This document shows, piece by piece, positions 19,317-26,994 of a stretch of 44,134 nucleotides of DNA (the first letter of the stretch is position 1; each line of letters opens with the position of its first letter). Source of the DNA: Enterobacter sichuanensis. GTDB lineage: Bacteria; Pseudomonadota; Gammaproteobacteria; Enterobacterales; Enterobacteriaceae. A model generated the notes under the pieces. That model worked only from the letters and a program-made list of their open reading frames with translations. It was not told the origin of the DNA and did not search any database. Both the position numbers and the translations under genes were made by a program. The stretch spans positions 1 through 44,134 of the forward strand of contig NZ_POVL01000044.1 in NCBI RefSeq assembly GCF_002939185.1, written 5' to 3'.

Positions 19317-19834
19317 CAGTAGCAACCGCGAGTAAACCCGCCGTACCCGACGCCATTGCGCAGGAGTACCTGGTATTCCGCCTGGGCGATGAAGAGTACG
19401 GCATTGATATCCTTAAAGTGCAGGAGATCCGCGGATGCGATCGCCTGACGCGTATACCGAACGCGCCGAACTTTATCACCGGCGTGACCAACCTGCGCGG
19501 CGTGATTGTGCCGATTGTCGATCTGCGCGTACGCTTCGATCTGCCCGATCCGTCGCAGGACGACAAAACGGTGGTTATCGTGCTCAATCTGAACGATCGT
19601 GTGGTGGGTATCGTGGTTGACGGTGTGGCAGACGTGCTGTCGATAGATGTGGATAACATCAAGCCGACCCCGGACGTGGCCTCGGTGCTCTCTGGCCGCT
19701 ACCTGCTTGGGCTGGGCGTGCTCGACAGCCGAATGATTATTCTGGTGAATATTGAGATGCTGCTGAGTCGCGAAGAGATGGCGCTGGTGGATGCGGTGGC
19801 GTCGTCGCATAGCGAGGCCCACAGCCTCATGTAG
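19313..19834 (+). CDS. cheW: CheW, receptor-kinase coupling protein
   Basis: A 173-residue CheW-domain protein (E. coli 167) with [41 protein letters not shown] and [13 protein letters not shown]. It links the chemoreceptor tip to CheA. Its ATG overlaps the cheA stop by 4 bases. It is the last chemotaxis gene here: instead of receptors and cheRBYZ, a palindromic hairpin (19851-19875) and an unrelated LysR gene follow. Confidence 0.97.
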   Translation: MTVATASKPAVPDAIAQEYLVFRLGDEEYGIDILKVQEIRGCDRLTRIPNAPNFITGVTNLRGVIVPIVDLRVRFDLPDPSQDDKTVVIVLNLNDRVVGIVVDGVADVLSIDVDNIKPTPDVASVLSGRYLLGLGVLDSRMIILVNIEMLLSREEMALVDAVASSHSEAHSLM

Positions 19835-19850
19835 CGCTTTGCGGACACAC

Positions 19851-19875
19851 ATCAGCGGCAGAGGTTGCCGCTGAT
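19851..19875 (+). terminator. Hairpin at the end of the motAB-cheAW operon
   Basis: A perfect 10-bp stem (ATCAGCGGCA / TGCCGCTGAT, loop GAGGT) begins 17 bases after the cheW stop. Only a poor T-tract follows (TCATAAGTCGC), so it may be a weak terminator or a transcript-protecting stem. It marks the edge of the flagellar block. Confidence 0.5.
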
Positions 19876-19934
19876 TCATAAGTCGCTATTATGAATGTCC
19901 GAGTTTCCAGAAAGCGCTAAGGATTGCCAGAAAA

Positions 19935-20834
19935 ATGCCCGTCAATTTCGACCTCAACGATCTTTACGCCTTCAGAGCCCTGGTGGAGTACGGTAACTTC
20001 CGCATCGCCGCGGAGTCTATCTGCCTCTCCCAGTCCGCCTTAAGCCGCCGCATTGAGAAGCTGGAGACGGCCGTCGGTGCGAAGCTGTTCGACAGAACCA
20101 CCCGGCGCGTGACGCTGACCCTCTTCGGGCAAACTTTTGCCGATCGCTGCGGGCAACTTCTGGAAAATGTGGAGTCGATGCTGGCGGATATCGACAAGGT
20201 GAGCGAGGAGCGCACCGGGCTTGTCACCGTCGCCACCGTGCCGTCGGCGGCCTGCCATTTTATGCCGGAGGTGATCCGTCAGTTTCACAGCCGCTATCCG
20301 CGCGTGCGCATCAGGCTTATCGACAGCAGCGCGGGCAACGTCATTGAGGCGGTGGCCAGCGGCCAGGCGGACTTTGGCATCTGCTTTGCCAGAAGCCTGC
20401 AGCCGGATATTACCTTTATGCCGCTGGTGGAGGATGTGTATGTCGCCGCGTGCCGTCGCGATCATCCGCTGGCGGGGCGCAAGAGTCTGACCTGGGAGGC
20501 ATTTTATCAGCAGGATTACATCAGCCTGGATATTACGTCGGGGAACCGCAATTTGCTCGATCAGATGCTCGGCCATATTAAGCCCGAGCGTCCGGGCATT
20601 TGCGAGACGCGCCACGTGACAACCATGCTGGGAATGGTCGAAGCGGGGATCGGCATTGCTGCCGTCCCCGCCATGTCAATGCCTCACTCTGAGCATGCTG
20701 TACTGACCTCTGTCCCGCTGACCGAGCCCGAAGTCAAACGCACTGTCGGGCTGATCCGGCGCAGCGGGCGGATTCAGTCGTGGATTGCCGCCGAGCTGGA
20801 AACCCTCATTACTGCCCGTTACCGCGCGGCGTAG
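19935..20834 (+). CDS. LysR-family transcriptional regulator
   Basis: A 299-residue regulator with an N-terminal winged helix-turn-helix (about 5-65: FRIAAESICLSQSALSRRIEKLE, KLFDRTTRRVTLT) and a C-terminal substrate-sensing domain (about 92-295). The partner operon is probably the convergent CitA-like symporter/binding-protein pair, which would make a carboxylate the likely effector; this is inference from position. It is not similar to the Salmonella tricarballylate regulator TcuR by inspection. Its last 26 bases overlap the 3' end of the binding-protein gene on the other strand. Confidence 0.9.
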   Translation: MPVNFDLNDLYAFRALVEYGNFRIAAESICLSQSALSRRIEKLETAVGAKLFDRTTRRVTLTLFGQTFADRCGQLLENVESMLADIDKVSEERTGLVTVATVPSAACHFMPEVIRQFHSRYPRVRIRLIDSSAGNVIEAVASGQADFGICFARSLQPDITFMPLVEDVYVAACRRDHPLAGRKSLTWEAFYQQDYISLDITSGNRNLLDQMLGHIKPERPGICETRHVTTMLGMVEAGIGIAAVPAMSMPHSEHAVLTSVPLTEPEVKRTVGLIRRSGRIQSWIAAELETLITARYRAA

Positions 20835-21600
20835 CGACGGGGATCATCCCGGTGGCGGTGATGGTCTCATGCGCCTGCGGCGACGCGAGGTAATCCAGCA
20901 GGGCTTTCCCCGCGGCAGGGTGCTCCGCGTGGGCGGTAACCGCTCCGGCAAAACGGGTGATGTACTGCAGGTTATCCGGCAGTTTGCCGACAAAGGTCAC
21001 GCCGGGCTCGGGCAACAGCTCGCTGACCTGCTGGAACCCTACGGCGTATTTCCCTTTCGCCACCTCAGAGGCAACCGGGATCCGCTCCACCTTGTGCGCT
21101 TTTCCCGCCACCTGCGCGTCAATCCCCAGTTTTTTGAACAGCTGACTTTGCACATACCGGCCGCTGGCGCTGTCGGAGTAGGCGATAGTGCTGGTCGCAA
21201 GCAGGGTCTGTTTTAGCGCGCTGTCCGTGGCGATATCCGGCACGGGCGACCCGGCTTTCACCACCATGCCGATGGGCGAATCCGCCAGCTCCACCCGTGA
21301 ATCGGCGTTGACCATCCGGTCTTTCGCCAGATGCGCCAGCGCATCGCCGACCATGATCACCACATCCGCTTTTTCACCGCGTGCCAGCCTGTTGGGGATC
21401 GCCTGCGGCGTCTGTCCCATCGACGGCCCCGGGATCAGCACGATGTGGTCACCCGTCCGGGCTTCATACCCGGGGGCGAGTTTTTCCAGCGCGGCCTTAA
21501 AACCGCCCGAAATCATAACCGTCACCTCTTGGGCCAGCGCGCCTGCGCTGGTGGCCAGCAATACCAGCCCGGTCAGTCCTGAACGTAAGAATGTGCGCAT
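20809..21600 (-). CDS. ModA-like periplasmic substrate-binding protein, orphan
   Basis: A 263-residue precursor with a clear signal peptide (about 1-23, cleavage after GALA) and a type 2 periplasmic binding fold (EVTVMISGGFKAALEKLAPGYE; DVVIMVGDALAHL; GKYAVGFQQVSELLPEPGV; LDYLASPQAHETITATGMIP). It resembles ModA-type binding proteins, yet no ABC permease or ATPase is nearby. Instead it begins one base after the stop of the CitA-like symporter, with GAGGA before its ATG, so the two are probably translated together. The ligand could be a carboxylate or oxyanion; I cannot tell which. Confidence 0.85.
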   Translation of the reverse strand: MRTFLRSGLTGLVLLATSAGALAQEVTVMISGGFKAALEKLAPGYEARTGDHIVLIPGPSMGQTPQAIPNRLARGEKADVVIMVGDALAHLAKDRMVNADSRVELADSPIGMVVKAGSPVPDIATDSALKQTLLATSTIAYSDSASGRYVQSQLFKKLGIDAQVAGKAHKVERIPVASEVAKGKYAVGFQQVSELLPEPGVTFVGKLPDNLQYITRFAGAVTAHAEHPAAGKALLDYLASPQAHETITATGMIPVATPRGNGQ

Positions 21601-21601
21601 A

Positions 21602-22900
21602 TTATCCTCGCTGAACTTGCAGGCTCATGGCGCTGCGACGGTAGAGATAAAGCGTTGCCAGTAGCGCGCAAATCGCCGCGAAGCTCATCCAGTAGCCCGG
21701 TGAGGCTTTATCGCCGGTGTACTCAATCAGGGCCGTCGAAATGACCGGGGTAAAGCCGCCGAAGATCGCCGTAGCAAGGCTGTACGCCAGTGAGAAACCG
21801 GCAACCCGCACCTCGACCGGCATGATCTCCGTCAGCGCCGGGATCATCGCGCCGTTATACAGACCATAAAGGAAGGAGAGCCACAGCAGCACGCTCAACA
21901 TCATGGAGAAGCTCGGGGCGCTCGCCAGCAGCGTCAGGGCTGGATAGCTGGTCGCCAGCGCCAGCAGGGTCATGGCAATCAGTACCGGTTTGCGGCCGAA
22001 GCGGTCCGACAGCGCACCGCCCACCGGCAGCCAGATAAAGTTCGAGATCGCCACCAGCAGCGTCACCAGCAGGCTGTCTGAGGCGCTGAGCATCAGCACC
22101 TTTTTGCCAAAAGTGGGCGCGTAGACGGTGATCAGGTAGAACGCGGTGGTGGTCATCGCCACCATCAGCATGCCCGCGACCACGACCGGCCAGTTCGCCA
22201 GCAGGGTGGTAAAGACCTGACGCATTGCCAGCGTGTGACGGCGCGCGCGGAACTCCTCGGTCTCTTCCAGCTTGCGGCGCAGGAAGAAGATAAACGGCAC
22301 AATCAGACAGCCGAACAGGAACGGGATGCGCCAGCCCCATTCGCGAATGGCGCTCTCTTCCAGCACCGCGTTCAGCGCAAAGCCCATTGCGGCGGCCACC
22401 ATAATTGCCACCTGCTGACTGCCGGATTGCCAGCTGGTAAAGAAGCCCTTGCGGCCCGGCGTGGCAATTTCAGCCAGATAGACCGACACCCCGCCAAGCT
22501 CCGCCCCGGCGGAAAAGCCCTGCAGCAGACGTCCCACCAGCACCAGCAGCGGCGCCCACAGGCCGATACTTTCATAAGAGGGGATCAGCACAATCAGGAA
22601 GGTGCCGGCCGCCATAATCGACAGGGTGGTGATCAACCCTTTGCGGCGACCAACCTTGTCGATGTAAGCCCCGAGGACAATCGCGCCGATGGGGCGCATT
22701 AAGAAGCCCGCGCCGAAGACGGCGAAGGTCATCATCAGCGACGCGAATTCACTGCTCGCCGGGAAAAAGGTATGGGCGATATAGGTGGCGTAGAACCCAA
22801 ACAGGAAGAAGTCGAATTGCTCGAGGAAATTGCCCGAGGTGACGCGAAGTATCGCGCCCGCTCGTGCACGAACGGTTGCAGGTGGGGTTGAGGAAATCAT
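21602..22900 (-). CDS. MFS citrate:proton symporter, CitA family
   Basis: A 432-residue twelve-helix transporter closely matching the CitA/CitH citrate symporters and related to the tricarballylate carrier TcuC. Seen motifs include [27 protein letters not shown] in loop 2-3, [34 protein letters not shown] and [15 protein letters not shown] [17 protein letters not shown]. The start is placed at the ATG at 22900 (MISSTPP) because GGAG lies just upstream and it gives the family length; a longer frame reaches 22987. It probably imports citrate or a related tricarboxylate with protons. Confidence 0.9.
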   Translation of the reverse strand: MISSTPPATVRARAGAILRVTSGNFLEQFDFFLFGFYATYIAHTFFPASSEFASLMMTFAVFGAGFLMRPIGAIVLGAYIDKVGRRKGLITTLSIMAAGTFLIVLIPSYESIGLWAPLLVLVGRLLQGFSAGAELGGVSVYLAEIATPGRKGFFTSWQSGSQQVAIMVAAAMGFALNAVLEESAIREWGWRIPFLFGCLIVPFIFFLRRKLEETEEFRARRHTLAMRQVFTTLLANWPVVVAGMLMVAMTTTAFYLITVYAPTFGKKVLMLSASDSLLVTLLVAISNFIWLPVGGALSDRFGRKPVLIAMTLLALATSYPALTLLASAPSFSMMLSVLLWLSFLYGLYNGAMIPALTEIMPVEVRVAGFSLAYSLATAIFGGFTPVISTALIEYTGDKASPGYWMSFAAICALLATLYLYRRSAMSLQVQRG

Positions 22901-23132
22901 GGTCGTCTCCAGTTTATTATTGACGTGTTGTCCGTCTGTTTCTGAAAACTGGATCAGTGAGGGGAATTTTATAAGCGCAATAAACACATCATCTGATGCG
23001 TTTGCTGCATTAATCAGGATGGGGGCAGCGAGTGTTATTGATTTAACAATGACTTAACATTGTATTGATGATTTATTCACCTGGCACGGCTGACGCCATC
23101 GGTTTTCTGTTTTGTGAACAGACGCAAGCCTG
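22901..23132. promoter_or_regulatory. Intergenic region between citrate symporter and fumarase
   Basis: This gene-free stretch contains the promoter for the leftward symporter operon and, at its right end, the fumarase terminator. The part near 22975-23070 is AT-rich. I see no confident operator or -35/-10 pair; the LysR regulator at 19935 is the natural candidate to act here. Confidence 0.4.
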
Positions 23133-23164
23133 AAAAAGCCCGGCGGCGAGGCGCCTGCCGGGCT
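23133..23164 (-). terminator. Rho-independent terminator of the fumarase gene
   Basis: On the minus strand, an 8-bp stem (AGCCCGGC / GCCGGGCT) with an internally paired loop is followed by TTTTT. It lies just past the fumarase stop at 23173. Confidence 0.8.
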
Positions 23165-23172
23165 GATGCGAC

Positions 23173-24822
23173 TCAGCGCTGTGAACAGCCTTTGCACTGT
23201 TTATTCTGGATCTGCTGGAAGAAATCGTTGCCTTTGTCATCCACCAGGATAAACGCCGGGAAGTTTTCCACTTCGATTTTCCAGATGGCTTCCATGCCCA
23301 GCTCCGGATACGCGACGCATTCCAGACTCTTGATGCTGTTTTGCGCCAGCACCGCCGCCGGGCCACCGATGCTGCCCAGGTAGAAGCCGCCGTGTTTGTG
23401 ACAGGCATCGGTCACCTGCTGGCTGCGGTTACCTTTCGCCAGCATGATCATGCTCGCTCCGTGGGACTGCAGTAAATCGACATACGAGTCCATACGCCCT
23501 GCGGTGGTCGGGCCGAGTGAGCCGGAGGCGTAACCTTCCGGCGTTTTGGCCGGGCCTGCGTAGTAAATCGGATGATCCTTGACGTACTGCGGCAGTTCTT
23601 CACCGTTGTCGAGCAGCTCTTTCAGCTTCGCGTGTGCGATATCGCGCGCCACGATGATGGTGCCGTTCAGCGACAGGCGGGTAGAGACCGGGTGCGCGGA
23701 AAGCTGCGCCAGGATCTCGTTCATCGGCTTGTTCAGGTTGATGCTGACCACATCGCCTTCGCCCTGCTGGCGCAGTGATTCAGGAATATACTGGCCCGGG
23801 TTGTGTTCCAGTTTTTCAATCCAGATCCCGTCGCGGTTGATTTTGGCTTTGATGTTGCGGTCTGCGGAGCAGGAGACGCCCATGCCGATTGGGCAGGAGG
23901 CACCGTGGCGCGGCAGGCGGATCACGCGGATATCGTGGGCGAAGTACTTACCGCCAAACTGCGCGCCGAGGCCGAGGTTCTGCGCTTCCTGCAGCAGTTC
24001 CTGTTCAAGCTGAACGTCGCGGAACGCCTGTCCGTGTTCGTTCCCTTCGGTGGGCAGCGCGTCGTAGTAGCGGGTGGAAGCCAGCTTGACGGTTTTCAGC
24101 GTCGCTTCCGCCGAGGTCCCGCCGATCACAAACGCGATATGGTACGGCGGGCAGGCTGCGGTACCGAGGGTACGCATTTTGTCCACCAGATAGTTTTTCA
24201 GCTTCGCCGGGGTGATCAGCGCTTTGGTTTCCTGATAGAGGTAGGTTTTGTTGGCCGAGCCGCCGCCTTTTGCCATGCAGAGGAATTTGTATTCGTCGCC
24301 GTCGACACTGTAGAGATCGATCTGTGCCGGCAGGTTGGTGCCGGTGTTGACCTCTTTATACATATCCAGCGCGGCGTTCTGGGAGTAACGCAGGTTATCT
24401 TCGATGTAGGTGTTGTACACGCCCTGGCTCAGCGCGGCTTCATCCCCGCCGCCGGTCCAGACGCGCTGGCCTTTTTTACCCATGATGATAGCCGTGCCGG
24501 TATCCTGACAGGTTGGCAGCACGCCTTTGGCCGCGATTTCAGAGTTGCGCAGGAACTGCAGGGCAACGTATTTGTCGTTCTGGCTGGCTTCCGGGTCGTT
24601 GAGAATCGCGGCAACCTGCTTCTGGTGCGATGGGCGCAGCATAAAGGCCGCATCGTGGAATGCCTGCTGTGCCAGCAGGGTCAGCGCTTCAGGCTCGACC
24701 TTCAGGACCTCCTGACCGTCGAACTCGGCAACGGAGACATGCTCTTTGGTCAACAGATAGTATTCGGTGTCGTCATGGGAGAGAGGGAAGGGGTTCTGAT
24801 AAATAAACGGTTTATTCGACAT
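23173..24822 (-). CDS. Class I iron-sulfur fumarate hydratase (FumA/FumB-like)
   Basis: A 549-residue fumarase matching FumA/FumB (548) end to end. The three [4Fe-4S] ligands Cys105 (LPTCQDTGT), Cys224 (TAACPPYH) and Cys318 (GVSCSADR) are at the family positions. It interconverts malate and fumarate in the cytosol and is oxygen-sensitive. The tail ([11 protein letters not shown]) is closer to FumB, the anaerobic isozyme, though the two paralogues are too similar to be sure. Start set at ATG 24822 ([12 protein letters not shown]) with GGAG upstream; a frame extending to 24897 crosses the terminator hairpin and is rejected. It lies 53 bases downstream of the DASS carrier. Confidence 0.94.
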   Translation of the reverse strand: MSNKPFIYQNPFPLSHDDTEYYLLTKEHVSVAEFDGQEVLKVEPEALTLLAQQAFHDAAFMLRPSHQKQVAAILNDPEASQNDKYVALQFLRNSEIAAKGVLPTCQDTGTAIIMGKKGQRVWTGGGDEAALSQGVYNTYIEDNLRYSQNAALDMYKEVNTGTNLPAQIDLYSVDGDEYKFLCMAKGGGSANKTYLYQETKALITPAKLKNYLVDKMRTLGTAACPPYHIAFVIGGTSAEATLKTVKLASTRYYDALPTEGNEHGQAFRDVQLEQELLQEAQNLGLGAQFGGKYFAHDIRVIRLPRHGASCPIGMGVSCSADRNIKAKINRDGIWIEKLEHNPGQYIPESLRQQGEGDVVSINLNKPMNEILAQLSAHPVSTRLSLNGTIIVARDIAHAKLKELLDNGEELPQYVKDHPIYYAGPAKTPEGYASGSLGPTTAGRMDSYVDLLQSHGASMIMLAKGNRSQQVTDACHKHGGFYLGSIGGPAAVLAQNSIKSLECVAYPELGMEAIWKIEVENFPAFILVDDKGNDFFQQIQNKQCKGCSQR

Positions 24823-24837
24823 AGTATTGCTCCACAA

Positions 24838-24869
24838 AAATAAAACCGCCGGAGGAAACGTCCGGCGGT
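24838..24869 (-). terminator. Terminator-like hairpin between DASS carrier and fumarase
   Basis: On the minus strand, a perfect 9-bp stem (ACCGCCGGA / TCCGGCGGT, loop CGTTTCC) is followed at once by TTTTATTTTTG. The fumarase ribosome site GTGGAG begins right after the T-run. It should end many carrier transcripts and lower fumarase expression unless read-through or a regulator intervenes. Confidence 0.85.
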
Positions 24870-24875
24870 CAGGAA

Positions 24876-26384
24876 TCAGAACATCATGGACATCCACGGA
24901 TAACCAATCAGCAGCAGGGCCGCCAGGAAGATGGCACCGAAGATCGTGCCGAGGCGCCAGTAGTCTTTGGTTGGCAGGTAGCCGCTTCCGTAGTAAATCG
25001 GGCTTGGACCCGTACCGTACGGGGTGATGATCCCCATCACGCCCAGTGAGGTCACCATCAGCAGAACGAAAACTTCCATATTCATCCCCGGAATGGTGGA
25101 GGCGATGGTCAGCATCGCTGGCAGCAGCGCCGTGGTATGCGCGGTGGTGCTGGCAAACAGGTAGTGCAGCAGGTAGAACGCAAGCAGCAGCACGATGGTG
25201 GCAACGCCCGGCGAGATACCGCTCATCAGCAGACCGCCTTCTTTACCCAGCCAGCTGATAAAGCCGGTCGAGGAGAGGCCGTCCGCCAGCGCCACCAGGG
25301 TGGCGAACCAGACGAAGGTGTTCCATGCGGCTTTATTACCGGTGATATCGTTCCACTCCAGCACACCGGTCCATAACATCAGACCCACGATGAGCAGGGC
25401 GGCCATCGCCGGTTCAATCCACGCGGCAGCGAAGATCCACATCAGCAGGGCACAGCAGACGAACACCAGCAGCAGAATTTCATTGCGGGACAGTTTGCCG
25501 AGTTTTTCCAGCTCGCGGGTCGCCCACAGCGGCACTTCGTTATTCACTTTGACTTCAGGTGGGTAGAACCAGTAGGCCAGCAGCGGCATGGTCAGAATCA
25601 GCAGGATGCCCAGCGGCAGGAAGGCCAGGAACCAGGTTCCCCAGGAGATATCAATCCCCACTGTACTTTTCACCAGCGCCAGCGCCAGCAGGTTCGGCGC
25701 AAGGGCGGAGAGGAACATTGAACTGGTGATACAGGCCGCGGTGATGGCTACCCACATCAGGTACGAACCAATTTTACGCGCGCTTGGGTCGTTCGGTTTT
25801 GAACCGTACAGCGGCGGCAGGTTAGCGATGATCGGGTAGATGGTCCCGCCGCTGCGCGCGGTGTTGGACGGGGTAAACGGTGCCAGCAGCAGGTCCGCGA
25901 AGGTAATGGCGTAACCGAGCGTCAGGCTGCGACGGCCGAGATACTTCACCAGAATCAGCGCCAGACGGCGACCGAAGCGGGTTTTGTCGTAGCCTGCGGC
26001 AAACATAAAGGCACCGAAAATCAGCCAGACGGTCGAGTTACCAAACCCGCTCACCGCCCATTTAAAGGAGGCGCCAGCCAGCTTGAATTTCGGGTCGGCC
26101 AGCTGATCGGGGCTGAACAGCACCCACTGGCTGCAGAGCGCAATCGCCACGACGCCGGTCAGGCCGATCACCGCGCCCGGCAGGGGTTCGAAGATCAGGC
26201 CGACGATCACGCCAACAAAGATAGCGAAGTAGTGCCACGCGTAAGGCGGCAGTCCTTCCGGTACCGGAACAAACAGCAGCAGTACGGCGACAATGACGGG
26301 CAGTGCCATCATCAGCAGTCGTTTTGCTTTTCCATTTGATGCCTGATTCGCCACAGGGGGCGTTACAGCAGTTTTTGTATTCAT
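24876..26384 (-). CDS. DASS-family di/tricarboxylate transporter (CitT/TtdT-like)
   Basis: A 502-residue inner-membrane carrier with many hydrophobic helices and both DASS substrate-loop motifs: [15 protein letters not shown] in the first half and [20 protein letters not shown] in the second. Relatives CitT and TtdT exchange citrate or tartrate for succinate. Here it precedes a fumarase and lies opposite a fumarate reductase, so uptake of a C4-dicarboxylate (or citrate) against succinate is the likely role. Start set at ATG 26384 (MNTKTAV); the longer frame begins with an unlikely TTG at 26432. Its promoter appears to be FNR-controlled. Confidence 0.92.
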   Translation of the reverse strand: MNTKTAVTPPVANQASNGKAKRLLMMALPVIVAVLLLFVPVPEGLPPYAWHYFAIFVGVIVGLIFEPLPGAVIGLTGVVAIALCSQWVLFSPDQLADPKFKLAGASFKWAVSGFGNSTVWLIFGAFMFAAGYDKTRFGRRLALILVKYLGRRSLTLGYAITFADLLLAPFTPSNTARSGGTIYPIIANLPPLYGSKPNDPSARKIGSYLMWVAITAACITSSMFLSALAPNLLALALVKSTVGIDISWGTWFLAFLPLGILLILTMPLLAYWFYPPEVKVNNEVPLWATRELEKLGKLSRNEILLLVFVCCALLMWIFAAAWIEPAMAALLIVGLMLWTGVLEWNDITGNKAAWNTFVWFATLVALADGLSSTGFISWLGKEGGLLMSGISPGVATIVLLLAFYLLHYLFASTTAHTTALLPAMLTIASTIPGMNMEVFVLLMVTSLGVMGIITPYGTGPSPIYYGSGYLPTKDYWRLGTIFGAIFLAALLLIGYPWMSMMF

Positions 26385-26547
26385 AGTTTCACGTCTTAAG
26401 TTGTCAAGAATTCGGTCGCAGTGAAAAGACAAATTCGCTTTCTTAAGTTTCTTTGCTTTTTTTAGTTATTAAAGGTGCGGTTTTGTATTTTCAGTAATAG
26501 CGATTTAACGCATTTTTGATTGCGCTAAATTAAAAATTGATGATGTT

Positions 26548-26553
26548 TTTATA
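26548..26553 (-). promoter_or_regulatory. -10 hexamer of the leftward carrier-fumarase promoter
   Basis: TATAAA on the minus strand lies about 32-37 bases downstream of the centre of the FNR box. That puts the start site near 26541 and the FNR centre near -42, the class II activator position. It implies an untranslated leader of about 157 bases. Confidence 0.55.
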
Positions 26554-26577
26554 TTGCGCTTTTGGATGCCATAACTA

Positions 26578-26591
26578 TTGATCGCGATCAA
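26578..26591 (-). promoter_or_regulatory. FNR binding site
   Basis: TTGATCGCGATCAA is a perfect match to the FNR consensus TTGAT-N4-ATCAA. FNR is the oxygen-sensing activator of anaerobic genes. Spacing to the TATAAA hexamer fits direct activation of the leftward carrier gene; it is about 400 bases from the fumarate reductase ATG. Confidence 0.85.
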
Positions 26592-26994
26592 AAAAAGAGA
26601 ATTGCAGCGTTATTTTTGTGCTTTTATTAATAACCACTCAGGCGTATGTGGGTATTAGGTAATTTCTTAAGTGCTTTTATCAATCCTGTAACAATTGCGC
26701 AGTGGGTAATTTGGTATTTTGTTGAAAAACATAGATTTTTATTGTTACTGGTGAAATGGTCTTACCTTTAAAAATTTAACGGATTTTAAATTAATGTGAA
26801 TACCTGAATCACAATCGCTAACACCAATGTGTTATTAATGTTATCGAAGGGATTAAATAGTTTATTAACTAACGTAATAGCTTTAGAAACTAAAAAAATC
26901 ATTATATTAATATCATGACATCGGCAAATAACGACGAAATAAAAAACCAATCCGATAACGAATTCTTAATTTTTAAAAGTTTGGAGTTTCTATT

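Larger units (their letters stand above)
26385..26994. promoter_or_regulatory. 610-bp divergent control region, AT-rich
   Basis: This gene-free region separates the leftward carrier-fumarase unit from the rightward fumarate reductase. It is strikingly AT-rich against its GC-rich neighbours. It contains a perfect FNR box at 26578-26591 with a -10 hexamer at 26548-26553 for the leftward unit. An inverted repeat TGTGA-N9-TCACA lies at 26795-26813. The right part (26840-26990) is a run of A/T tracts, where a DcuR-type response regulator or H-NS could bind, but no site is recognisable. GGAG precedes the ATG at 26995. Confidence 0.65.

Noticed and set aside
26795..26813. Possible CRP site TGTGA-N9-TCACA
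   Set aside because: CRP sites have a spacer of six (TGTGA-N6-TCACA); nine is outside the usual range. It is kept only as an inverted repeat.
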